The notes under the pieces: generated by a model
Told to the model about the DNA's origin: nothing
The model's input: the letters and a program-made list of their open reading frames with translations, nothing else
Database searches by the model: none
Position numbers and translations under genes: made by a program
Shown: positions 35,411 through 47,447 of the stretch, piece after piece
How the letters are laid out: each line of letters begins with the position of its first letter
Numbering within the stretch: position 1 is the stretch's first letter
Assembly: GCF_029867415.1 (NCBI RefSeq)
Contig: NC_081185.1
Span: forward strand, 122,392,920-122,456,919
From: Vicia villosa
Lineage: Eukaryota; Streptophyta; Magnoliopsida; Fabales; Fabaceae
DNA: 64,000 bases
Direction: 5' to 3'

Positions 35411-36296
35411 AATTAATAGGAAATGCTAACCAGTGTCCTCAGTGATTAATACTTTAAAATAGTAAATTTATATCGGTAATCTGTGTATTTAGTGCCTTGG
35501 AAATTAAAATATTAAAATACGTTTTCTCTTTTAGAAATGTTTAACCATTGCTCTGAGGACACTCGTTAGCAAGACCTTTAATTAATATCACTGTTATAAA
35601 GAAAAACATAATTAAAAAAGTATCTATTCTATAAAAGGATAATAATAATAATTAAAATTAGTTTAATTTAGATTAATGATTTATATTAATATTAATTAGT
35701 GATATTATTTTATTTTTTAATCTAGTCATCACATATTTTTAATAATATTAATTTATTTTTTATCCAATCATCAATACCATATCATATGACTGCCACATAT
35801 TTATGACATATTCCATATGAACGGTTAAAATCTTAGGAGAAATAAAGCTGAGAAAAATCTACTTAATATAAATGTAAAAAAGTCATGATGGCAACTCTAG
35901 CCACATGTCATCTTAGTAACAATCCTAGCCACATGTCATTTGATAATAATTCTAAATAAAACCCTAATTATACAAACTCTATATATTAAAATAAATAATA
36001 ATAATATAATACTAAACTATACCATCACTAATAATAATAATAATAATAATAATAATATAATATCTAACTAATAAAAATATTAAAATAATAATAAGTAGAT
36101 AATTGTCATTTGGTAATAATTTTAAATACAAATTCTAATTATACAAACTCTATATTAAAATAAATAACAATATAATAATAAACTAAATCATCACTATTAA
36201 TAATAATAATAATAATTAATATCTAACTAATAAAAATATTAAAATAATTATAATAATAATAATAACAATAATATAATATAATAACTAACTACCACA

Positions 36297-36342
<46 letters not shown>

Positions 36343-38850
36343 TAATATATTCAACTAACACTATTATATCTTATTATCCTAATTCTCATTTTTTTATACA
36401 AAAACAATTTTTAATTATCAAATAATAATAATAATAATAATTGTTTTAATTAACACTATTATATTAAACTAAGATTATTATATCTTATAATCCTAATTCT
36501 CTTTTAATTATTTTTTCAGTTATTCTCTTTTAATTATTCTATTTTATATTAAGATTATATATTTTTTACATAAACTTTGAATTACTTAGTTTTTCTAAAT
36601 ACTAAATACAAATAAAAAATATAGAATTGTTTTATTATTTTATCTATATAATTTTTTTAATAAAATAGATATAATTATAATATCTTAAAATTAATATAAT
36701 ATATAACTTATATGATATATAAAACTATAAATCTAATTATAATAATGATGATAATATTATTAATATTCCAATTCCAATTATAAATTAAAAATATAAAATC
36801 CATAAAACTATAAATCTAAGGTTGTTAATTTCCACATATCATTTTAATTTAATTATAAAATATAAATATAAAAAATTATTATAATAAAATACTAAAAAAT
36901 TAAAACTATTCAAAAATATAAATATAATTAATTCTTCAAAGTAAACGATATTAATTTCCACATATCATTTAATTTAATTATAAAATATAAACATATTATA
37001 ATTAATTTATGATTTGTTTGTAACGTTTTTTAAAATGAGGTTTTATAATTTTATATATTTTATGGTTTAATTTTTTTATTTTTGAAATTCAAAAAAGATT
37101 CAAATAGATTCAATGATTATATTTTATTAATAACTATTTCTTTATATGACAACTTAATAAAAATAATTGATTTGTTTATTATGTTTTTTTAAAATGCCTT
37201 TTATAATGTTAATTATTTTATTGTTAAATTTTTTTATGTTTAAAATTCAAAATATATTATTTCCACATATCATTTTAATTTAATTATATAAAATATAAAT
37301 ATATTAAATTATTATAATAAAACATTTAATTTATTTATAAAACATCAATTTATTAAATTATTATAATAAAGTAATTAAAAATTAATAACTAATCAATAAT
37401 AGTAATAATAATAATTTCTCCAAAATATAGGATATTAATTTCCACATATCATTTTAATTTAATTATAAATTATAAATATATTAAATTATTATAATAAAAT
37501 AGTTAAATATTAAAATTATTCAAAAATGTAAATATGATTAATTTTTCAAAGTAAAGGATATTAATTTCCACATATCATTTAATTTAATTATAAAATATAA
37601 AGATATTGTAATTAATTTATGATTTGTTTGTAACGTTTTTTAAAATGGAATTTTATAATGTTATATATTTTATGGTTTAATTTTTTAATTTTGAAATTCA
37701 AAATAGATTCAAATAGATTCAATAATTATATTTTATTAATAACTATTTCTTTATACTTAGTATTTATTACAGATAAAAAAAATCTTAAAAAATAATTACA
37801 ATTTAATAAAATGTTATTTTATAGAAAATATATATTCAAAAAAATAATAATAATAATAATATTTAATTCTTCAAAATAAATCATATTAATTTCCACATAT
37901 TATTTTAATTTAGTTATAAAATATAAATATATTAAATTATTATAATAAAGTAGTTAAAAATTTAACTATTCAAAAATATAAATAAAATTATTTCTTCAAA
38001 GTAAAGGATATTATTACAAGTATTCAAAAATATATATTATAATTAATATTATTTGTTTCCTAAATATTTTATGTTTAGATTTATGATTTTTTTTGTTACG
38101 TTTTTAAAGAAATAATTACACTTTAAAAAATTTTTGATTTATAGAAAATATTTATTGAATAATAATAATAATTAATTCCTCAAAATAAAGGATATTAATT
38201 TCCACATTTTAATTTAATTATAAAATATGAATATATTAAATCAATATAATGAAGTAGTTAAAAATTATAACTATTAAAAAATATAAAGATAATTATTTCT
38301 TCAAAGTAAAGGATATTAATTATAACTATTAAAAAATATATATTATAACTAATATTATTTGTTTCCTAAATATTTTATGTTTAGATTTATGATTTTTTTT
38401 TGTTACGTTTTTAAATTGAGTTTTACAATGTTATATATTTTATGGTTAAATTTTTTTATTTTTAAAATTCAAAATAGATTCAATGATTATATTTTATTAA
38501 TAACTATTTCTTTATACATAATTATTTACTACAAATTTTAAAAAGTCATAAAAAATAATTACACTTTAATAATTAATTATGTTATAGAAAATTATAATAA
38601 TAATAATTATTTTTATTGCAGTTACTAAACATTAAATAATTAACAATTATTATTATGTTTCATAATGGTTATATTATAATATTAAAAATAATTATTAGAA
38701 TATTTCGGTTACTATTATAATAATAATTACTCTTATTGTAGTTACAAAATGTTATAGTTTTTAATTACTAAAATTATGGTTACACTTTCTAAATACATAA
38801 TTTGTTGTATGGATTTTGTAGAGTTATTGTACACAATTTGATTTGATTGT
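35411..38850. repeat. AT-rich region with a degenerate long tandem repeat (about 610 bp period)
   Basis: The phrase GGATATTAATTTCCACATAT followed by CATTTAATTTAATTATAAAA recurs at about 36,945, 37,430, 37,556, 37,886 and 38,190. A longer stretch 36,831-37,145 aligns with 37,441-37,755 and, less well, with the region up to 38,520 (each ending GATTATATTTTATTAATAAC). ATT/AAT trinucleotide runs occur at about 36,025-36,055 and 36,298-36,342. No gene. Confidence 0.65.
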
Positions 38851-39425
38851 AGGTCTTCATATTTGACTTGCCTCCTAACATCTCATATATGATATGTATA
38901 TACTTTTTAATTTTATATTACTCTTCTTATATGCTACATATTTTTTGATTTTGTATCGTAATTTTTATTTCACTTTTTTATTTTATAACGTATGTTTACA
39001 GTAATACTTAACTTATTTTTGTTCACTACGACGATGATTAAATCCAGCTGTCAAAGATTAGGTGTTGGTTGGGGTCTTCTTCAACAATCAAATATTTGAT
39101 TAATAAAGATCACGAAGTCTAAATTACTAATTTGTATCAAGAAGTGTCCAGCTAATCTTTTACTTTTGCTCTGTAAAGTATTAGGGATTAACACCTCTAA
39201 AGTTATTTGTGTTTAATTTTCTCTTTGAACAGGTATCTATGAATGTTAATTATATTGGTTTTCATGCTGTCACTTATAATTTGTAAAATTTTACAAAAAG
39301 TTATTATTATTACTATTATTATTATTATATTATTGGTTGACGTGTCATTTGTATCGTAATTTTTATTTCACTTTTTATTTTATAACGTATGTTTAAAAAT
39401 CAAAGATCCAAAATAGGGAGCTGCA
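38851..39425. other. AT-rich spacer with a 45-bp direct repeat
   Basis: TTGTATCGTAATTTTTATTT with CACTTTTTATTTTATAACG occurs at about 38,954 and again at about 39,350. No gene is seen between them. Confidence 0.5.
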
Positions 39426-39610
39426 GTGGGAAGGGGGAGGAGGAGGCCAAGGCGATTGGTTTCGCCGCCACCAGAAACACCGACCGTTGTAGCCACTATT
39501 AGCACACAGAGAGATGGAATTATTGAGAGTGACGATGATGAGGAGGAAGTACCGACCGTGCTTACTGAAAGAAAGATGAGTGCACCAGAAAGCTATACGG
39601 AAAAAAAACT
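39426..39610 (+). pseudogene. Unidentified coding fragment (Arg-rich N terminus)
   Basis: A GC-richer island in AT-rich DNA. It reads GRGRRRPRRLVSPPPETP, then an acidic ESDDDEEE stretch, and runs into the AT-rich repeat. Composition looks like the start of a real protein, possibly the ORF1 of a LINE or another element, truncated on the right. The frame begins at GTG, not ATG. Not identified. Confidence 0.3.
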
Positions 39611-39652
39611 ATTATTAATCTAAATATTTTTATGTAAACAATTCTAAACATA

Positions 39653-39656
<4 letters not shown>

Positions 39657-39730
<74 letters not shown>
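39657..39730. repeat. (TA)n microsatellite
   Basis: About 74 bp of TA repeats just left of duplicated block copy 2, in the same relative place as the tract at 33,966-34,063. Confidence 0.97.
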
Positions 39731-39737
<7 letters not shown>

Positions 39738-39756
39738 AAAAGTGTATTACTTATTC

Positions 39757-40942
39757 AATTGTAGCATACTACTATTATTTATAGTCAAATTCTATTGATT
39801 CAGATATTTTTGTAAATGATAAATAAACAAAAATAATATTTGTATATGGAAAAAATCTATTATTGATCTAAATATTTTTATATACGAAAAATTGTATTTA
39901 TGATCAAAAAAAATTATTCAAAAAGCTATACGGAAAAAAAACTATTATTGATCTAAATATTTTTATGTAAACAATTCTAAACATAAATAATATTTGTATA
40001 TGGGAAAAATCTATTAATGATTTAATATTTTTATATATGAAAAGTGGTATTTATGATCCAAAAAAATTTATTCAAAAAAGATATACAGGAAAAAAACTAT
40101 TATTGATCTAAATATTTTTATATATGAAAATGATATTTATGGTAAATTTTTATTCAAAAAACTTATATGGGAAAAAAACTATTATTGATCTAAATATCTT
40201 TATATACGAAAATTTACAATTGATTCAGATATTTTTGTAAACGATACCTAAACATAAATAATATTTGTATATAGGAAAAATTTATTAATGATCTAAATAT
40301 TTTTATATGTGAAAAATGGTATTTGTGACCCCAAAAAAATTTATTCAAAAAATGTTTACGGGAAAAAATTATTATTGATCTAAATATTCTTATATACGAA
40401 AATTTACAATTGATTCGGATATTTTCGTAAACGATATCTAAACATAAATAATATTTGTATATGAGAAAAATCTATTAATGATCTAAATATTTTTATATAT
40501 TAAAATTGGTATTTGTGATCCAAAATATTTTGATTAAAAAATGGTATATGGGAAAAAATATATTTTTATATACGAAAATTTATTATTCATCCAGATTTTT
40601 TCTAAATGATACCTAAACATAAATAATATTTGTTTACGGGAAAAAATTTATTATTGATCTAAATATTTTTATATATGAAAAATGGTATTTATGATCCAAA
40701 AATTTTGATTTTAATTTAAAATAAATATATTATGTAAACAAATGTGCGCAAATCAGAACTCGTTTCTATCAAACATAACATGTTATTTAATTCTTCACTG
40801 TATGTTAAATGAAGCGTGCTCTTCAGCCATAAAGTATCATTGACTTGTTCAATAGGAATCCATCACCATATGCATGGAATGAATCACTTTTTCTTTTATC
40901 CAAATTTGGTTTCCACCGAAATAACTAAGAAATTCCAAAGCA
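39757..40942 (+). repeat. Duplicated block, copy 2 left part
   Basis: Matches 34,065-35,250 with scattered substitutions and small indels (for example GTGCGCAAATCAG in place of GTGCGTACCAAATCAG). It breaks off at CCAAAGCA where the TAGGGGTGTGCA element begins. The homology resumes at 47,200 (GCGCAAACTTTCAGTAAAT) and runs to about 47,265. Confidence 0.9.
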
Positions 40943-41804
40943 TAGGGGTGTGCAAAAAAACCGGTTTTTCATAACCAAATTGATAATCAAATTGTTCCAC
41001 TTTTTAAAACTCAACCCAAATATTAAAATGTAATATTAGGTGACCCATTTTGTGATCCAATAATAAACCGGTACCCATAAAAATAATTTTGTTCAACTAT
41101 TGGATACCCAAATTTACTTGTCTCATATTTTTTCAAATAATATATACCTATGCTATTTATCTTGTAAATAGGATGGCAATATTAACATCCGTTAATTAAT
41201 TTTTTCGTATTTCGAACCGTGTTTCAAATAATTAATTAGTATTTGTTAAATTTTTACCGAAATTATGAAATTGAATTCTCAATCACATATTCAGAGTTAA
41301 ATAGTAAAATTGAATGCTCAATCCTCTTTCAAACAATTAGGAAATCTCGACTAATTCCTTAGCATTGAAGTATCGAACATATCCAATGATAACAAAGTTG
41401 AAAATCTAAAGTGGATTCAACCTGTGCTAAGATTGAAATTTTAAATAAATTGTATCCAAAAATTTATGTTAATAAAGTTTGTTAACAAAATATGTTAAAT
41501 AGAAAACAGTGTGACATTAAAAATAAGTGTCAAGTTATAAGGGAGAAATGTAAGGAACAACTTGAAAATACAAAGTTTGAAATATTATCACATTTTAACA
41601 TCTGTCAAGATAACATCTTACATATTAATCATCAGATTTCATTGTATATATAGCCGGCCTCAGCTCATACATATTAATTGTCACATTTTATATAGTAAAT
41701 AAGAAATTAAAAAGAGCAAAGTTAAAAAAAACTAGGTAAAAGAAATCGGATAAATCAAATAAAAATAGTTCAATTAATACTGGTTTTGAGAAAAATTGAA
41801 TTTC

Positions 41805-42038
41805 TGTTAGAGTATATTTTATAAGGGGGGTTAACTTAGTTAACCAACCTTGTGTAGGCCCAATAAGAATGTACTCGTTTAGCCCATCTCTTGTATCAAC
41901 TTCATTATATAGTTCTGCACTATTCCATTGGAATAGTAAGAGGGAATAATAAACTTTACACAGAGTGTAAATTGTGATTGTAATGCTTTTACATGAATCA
42001 GAGATTCAAGAATAATATTCAATCACCAAACTTCAATA
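41805..42038 (+). repeat. 5' LTR of the copia element
   Basis: Begins TGTTAGAGTATATTTTATAA and ends ACTTCAATA. TTCATTATATAG inside is a plausible TATA region. No difference from the 3' LTR was found by eye. Confidence 0.95.
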
Positions 42039-42159
42039 TGGTATCATTCGCGTGTTCCGATCTAATTCGCTTCCGCTATCAGTGATTCATCACCACGTCA
42101 TCGTCTTCACCTCGAAGCTCTCTCTGCGTTCAAGATTTGGTGCGCATCAAGGTTCATCA

Positions 42160-45100
42160 ATGGCGTCCCCTGAAAGTGATGGATCCGGTATCAAAGATAC
42201 AGAAGTCTCCACCATCTTTGCTTCCACCAAAACAAGCAATATGTTTGGACCAAAATTGTCAATCAAACTCCAAGAAAACAACTACCTACTCTGGAATCAG
42301 CAAGTAGAAGGAGTAATCCTCACTCAGAAGATGCATAAGCTCGTTGTCAATCCTCAGATTCCACAGAAGTACAAAACGGATCAAGATCGTATGACAGGTA
42401 CGATTTCTGAAGAATATGAAGCTTGGATAGTTCAAGATCAAGCTGTGTTCATATGGCTCCTATCCACAATTTTTGAAGCAGTTCTACCTAGGGTTCTTGC
42501 CTGCAAACATGCGTTCGAAGTTTGGGATCGCATTCATCAATACTTCAATGCACAGATGAAGGCTAGGGTACGTCAATTGAGGGTTGAACTCAAATCAACC
42601 AAGAAAGGTAACAAGAATATCACTGAGTTTGTGCTACGCATCAAAGCCATTGCAAATTCGTTACTTGCATTGGAGATGTCATCACTGAATAAGATCAGAT
42701 TGATTCCATCCTCAATGGCCTTCTGGAAGAATACAACCCCTTTGTGATGCAGATGTATGGGTGTCCTATTCCTCCAACGCTTTGTGATGTCGAAGCTCTC
42801 CTCTATGTGCAAGAAGCACAACTCGACAAATTTCGTCAAGAGCTAGCAGCCACCACAGTCTCAGCCAATGTAGCTCAAGCTGGCCAAAGAGATGAAGGTT
42901 TTAGAGGTTCCTATGGCAATCGAGGTAGAGGACAAAGATTTACTCGAGGCCGTGGCCGTGGCAGAAGCAGCACTGGCACCACAGGTAATCGTCCCACTTG
43001 TCAACTTTGCGGCAAATATGGCCATGCTGTGTTATCTTGTTGGCACAGGTTCAATGAGAATTTTGCACCTCAAAGCTCAGACAACTCACAAGGAACTAAC
43101 ACCAACTCTTCTCAAAACCATGCCTCAACACAAGAAGGAGCTCAAAACTCAAAGGCAATGGCAATGATGGCAACTACAAGACATCCAACTGAATACACTC
43201 AAGAGTACTCTCTCCCAACAGAACTGGAGTCTCAATCTTGGTTTGCAGATTCAGGTGCATCCCACCACCTTACTCCTCATGAATTTCTGTTGCAACACAA
43301 AAAGCCCTATGATGGCTCAAAATGTGTGTATGTTGACAATGGCCAAACTCTAGCCATAAAGTCTATAGGTTCTTCACAGTTCCACTCACAATTTAATTCA
43401 AGTCACAAACTCAAATTGTTACACATTCTACATGTCCCTTCTATAACTAAGAATCTTTTATCTGTCTCCAAGTTTTCTGCTGATAATCATGTCAATTTTG
43501 AATTTCTGGCTGACAAGTGCTACATTAAATGTCAGGCTTCTAAGCAAGTACTTGTTGAAGGAAACCTAGATGCTAGTGGTCTCTACCGCTTCCCCCAGCT
43601 TCAGTTGGAATCAGCAACTCAAACCAGCTCAAATAAAAGCCTTGTAACTGGTACTAAAGTACATACCTATGTAGCTTCTCATTCACAAATGCACACACCA
43701 AATAAGTGTAGCAGTAGTACTATCTGGCACCATAGGCTAGGACATGCTAATTTTTCCTCAGTTGCTTCTTTTCTCAAATTGTGTAATATTGATGTTTCTA
43801 ATAAATCAAGTTTTGAGTTTTGAAATTCCTGTCATATTGGTAAAGCACATAGAATACATGCTCCACTTACTAATACTATCTATCACAAAGCCTTTGACAT
43901 GGTCTATACTGATCTGTGGGGACCCACCCCTAATCCATCTAAGTCTGGGTTTAGATACTATATAGCCTTTGTAGATGCCCATACAAGATACACCTGGCTG
44001 TATTTCCTCAAACAAAAGTCAGAGGCTTTATATGCTTTCAAACTGTTTTACCAATTTGTCAAAACACAGTTCAAAGTCACCATTAGATCTGTTCAATCAG
44101 ACTTTGGAGGAGAATATAGACCATTCACTAAATACCTAACTGAGTTAGGCATCACACATAGACTGACTTGCCCTCATACATCACACCAGAATGGGTCTGT
44201 TGAAAGGAAACATAGGCACATAGTGGAAATGGGCTTAACCATACTTGCTCATGCTTCAATTCCCTTAACATACTAGGACCATAGTTTTTCTACAGCTGTT
44301 CATATCATAAATAGGATACCCACCTCAGCTCTCCCTACATCTAACTCTCCATACCATGCCTTATATAACACCCAACCAGATTACAAAGCTATGCATGTGT
44401 TTGGATGTTCCTGTTTCCCCCTACTCAGGCCCTTCAATAAACATAAATTTGAGTTGAGAAGTCAAGAATGTGTATATCTAGGACTGTCACCTCAACACAA
44501 GGGATTCAAATGCCTTAGCAAGGAAGGAAAAATCTTTATCTCTAAAGATGTAACCTTTAATGAACAACAGTTTCCCTTTTCTAAACTTTTTCCCACATCT
44601 AACTGCTCTAACTCATCAAAACTCTCTGTCAGTCCAACAAATAGCTTGTCTCTCTCTTTTCCTCCTAGTGTCACTACTGAAAATCCCAAGCAGTCTTCAG
44701 TCCAACAGTCCAATAGAAACACCACCTATGAACCTTTGGTTATACCTGATACCCCTGAGCAACAACACATCAATATTGATGCTGACAATCAAACTCAGGT
44801 TAGCCATCATGACCAGTCCAGTCCCAGTCATGCTATTGGTCAGTCTGCCCAAAGTACTGCATCAAGGTCTACAAACAAAAGTACTCCTACCAGTGCTACT
44901 ATCTCAGCATATGGAGATGTACTGCTGGACAATAACCAGAACTTCAGTCCCTCTGAACACAATAATTCTGTGGATCAAAATAAAACCCCCATGTACCAGA
45001 GGTGCTGCACCATTCAGAGGGCTATCCCACAGCTATATCACCACAAGGTGAGACAAATCTACAAACTAACCAAAATTCAAGTAACTCAACCCTTGATGCC

Positions 45101-46823
45101 CCTGACATCCCCAAGTTCACAACCAGTCAACAGACTTCTAAGACACCTCATGCTTCAGTCAGTCCTGTGTCTACTTCATCTCTCTCTCCCTCAATTAAGT
45201 CCAGTAGAGCTATAGAGCCTCTTGTGGAGAATGCTCACCCCATGCTCACTAGAGCTAAGACAGGGCATTCCAAACCCAAAGCCCTTCTTGCTCACACAGA
45301 AGTGGAACCAACTAGTGTTAAACAAGCAATGTCCAAACCTGGATGGCTTCAAGCTATGAAAGATGAGTACAATGCTCTCCTGATCAATAACACTTGGACA
45401 CTCACTAAATTACCACCTGACAGAACCCCTGTAGGCTGCAAATGGGTATTCAAAATTAAAGAAAATGCAGATGGCTCTATACTTAAACACAAAGCCAGGT
45501 TGGTAGCAAAAGGTTTTCATCAGGAGCATGGGTTTGATTACACTGAAACATTCTCTCCTGTTGTGAAACCAACTACTATCAGGGTAATTCTTACTCTAGC
45601 TATCACCTACAAATGGGACATTCAACAAATAGATATCAATAATGCTTTTCTGAATGGTAGTCTGAAAGAAGATGTCTATATGGTACAGCCTCCAGGTTTT
45701 GTGAGTAGTGACAAGAACATGGTATGCAAACTGAATAAGGCTATCTATGGTCTTAAACAAGCACCACGAGCCTGGTATGAAAAGCTTACTCAAGCCTTAC
45801 TTCAATTTGGTTTTTCTTCTTCAAAATGTGACACTTCATTATTTGTGTACTATAAGCAAGGGGTTACTCTTTATGCTCTGGTCTATGTAGATGATATTCT
45901 ACTTACAGGTTCCAGCTCTTCTCTCATACATGATCTTATTAGTAAACTGCACAGCAGGTTTTCACTGAAGAAACTTGGTAAACCCAAGTACTTCCTTGGC
46001 ATTGAAGTTCTCTTCTGCAACAATGGCTCTATGATATTGACACAGTCAAAATACATTCAAGACCTTCTAGCAAGAGCAAATATGTCAGCTGCCAATGGAG
46101 TACCTACTCCCATGCTTAGCACTTGCAAATTGAGCAAACATGGCACTGATCTCATGTCAGATCCTCAACAATACAGATCCATTGTAGGAGCTCTACAATA
46201 TGTTACTCTAACAAGACCAGACATCGCATATAGTGTGAATAAAGCTTGCCAATTCATGGCAAATCCTCTGGACACTCATTGGGCTATGGTTCGAAGGCTT
46301 CTTAGGTATCTTAGTGGCACGTTTCAGTATGGTCTGCTTCTATCACCATCTGCCTCAGCTCCAAAATTTTCCATTCGTGCATACAGTGACTCAGATTGGG
46401 CAAGCGACCCAGATGACAGACGTTCCACCTCAGGATCGTGCCTCTATTTTGGTTCAAATCTCGTTGCCTGGAGTTCCAAGAAGCAGACACTTGTGGCTCG
46501 TTCAAGCACTGAAGCTGAATATAGAGCTCTAGCTCACTCTACTGCTGAATTATCATGGTTAGAATCTCTTCTTAATGAGCTCAGGATTCCATTTCATGTT
46601 CCAGTTCTGTTATGCGACAATCTCAGTGCAGTGATGGTTTCACTTTGAGCTCGATATCCACTTTGTTAGAGAAAGAGTAGTAGCTGGAAATATGAAGATA
46701 CAACATATCCCAGCTGCAACACAAATTGCCGACACCCTCACCAAACCTCTAGGCACAAATGCTTTTCAAGATCTGCGAAACAAACTGAAAGTTGTTCATG
46801 TTAAGCACTACTGTTCAGTTTGA
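42160..46823 (+). pseudogene. copia Gag-Pol polyprotein, interrupted
   Basis: ATG 42160 (MASPESDGSG) starts Gag; the zinc knuckle CQLCGKYGHAVLSC is at about 43,000-43,040. Protease motif WFADSGASHH follows at about 43,236. The integrase zinc region (WHHRLGH) and core (VYTDLWGP, SDFGGEY, NGSVERKHRH) run to about 44,276. RT with YVDD is at about 45,884 and RNase H (YSDSDWA, SSTEAEYRA) at 46,381-46,530. Six lesions: loss of frame in Gag near 42,669; TAA at 42,690-42,692; TGA at 43,821-43,823 in the integrase zinc region at a Cys position; TAG at 44,274-44,276 in integrase; a frame change at 45,000-45,050 in the spacer; and a small deletion with frame change near 46,640 after RNase H. The last frame ends at 46,823. 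Confidence 0.93.
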
Positions 46824-46830
46824 GGGGGGG

Positions 46831-47064
46831 TGTTAGAGTATATTTTATAAGGGGGGTTAACTTAGTTAACCAACCTTGTGTAGGCCCAATAAGAATGTAC
46901 TCGTTTAGCCCATCTCTTGTATCAACTTCATTATATAGTTCTGCACTATTCCATTGGAATAGTAAGAGGGAATAATAAACTTTACACAGAGTGTAAATTG
47001 TGATTGTAATGCTTTTACATGAATCAGAGATTCAAGAATAATATTCAATCACCAAACTTCAATA
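46831..47064 (+). repeat. 3' LTR of the copia element
   Basis: Same 234 bp as 41805-42038, starting TGTTAGAGTA and ending CAATA, followed by the ATTTC target duplication. Confidence 0.95.
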
Positions 47065-47199
47065 ATTTCAAATCCGGTTCTAAAGAAATTTTGGTTTTAA
47101 ACTGGTTCAAGCAAAAACTTAGTTATTAATTTTAAACCAGTTTTAAACGAACTAAACCAAATAAAACCGATTTTAAAAAATTAAATCTATTTTATTAAA

Positions 47200-47265
47200 G
47201 TGGCTGCGCAAACTTTCAGTAAATTAATAGTGGTACAGTGGTAGCTCTTTTCTTATGTCACCAGA
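47200..47265 (+). repeat. Duplicated block, copy 2 right end
   Basis: GCGCAAACTTTCAGTAAATT and GTGGTACAGTGGTAGCTCTT match 35,332-35,400. This piece is now the proximal promoter side of the PES-like gene. Confidence 0.85.
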
Positions 47266-47268
47266 AAA

Positions 47269-47388
<120 letters not shown>

Positions 47389-47447
47389 CAGTAGATGAGA
47401 AAATTCTCTATCTATATATTGTTCTAGTAATAACTTATTCAAATGTC

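Larger units (their letters stand above)
41805..47064 (+). mobile_element. Ty1-copia LTR retrotransposon, full length, coding region defective
   Basis: LTRs of 234 bp (41805-42038 and 46831-47064) read identical. The 5-bp target duplication ATTTC is at 41800-41804 and 47065-47069, which fixes the LTR ends as TG...TA. A primer binding site TGGTATCA (complementary to the 3' end of initiator tRNA-Met) directly follows the 5' LTR (42039-42046). A polypurine tract GAGGGGGGG (46822-46830) directly precedes the 3' LTR. Domain order Gag, protease, integrase, RT, RNase H is that of Ty1-copia. It lies inside a MITE, and its right end is about 385 bp before the PES-like start codon. Confidence 0.95.
40943..47199. 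mobile_element. TAGGGGTGTGCA-type MITE, split by a copia insertion
   Basis: Left part 40,943-41,799 starts TAGGGGTGTGCAAAAAAACC and contains AACCGGT words. The right part 47,070-47,199 resumes in the same style (CCGGTTC, AAACTGGTTC, AAACCAGTTTTAAAC). The two are separated precisely by the copia element and its 5-bp duplication. The right terminal repeat is not intact. Confidence 0.65.

Noticed and set aside
42573..42839. Antisense and alternate-frame open frames within the copia polyprotein (several, to 46,532)
   Set aside because: They overlap recognisable Gag-Pol domains and have no content of their own.
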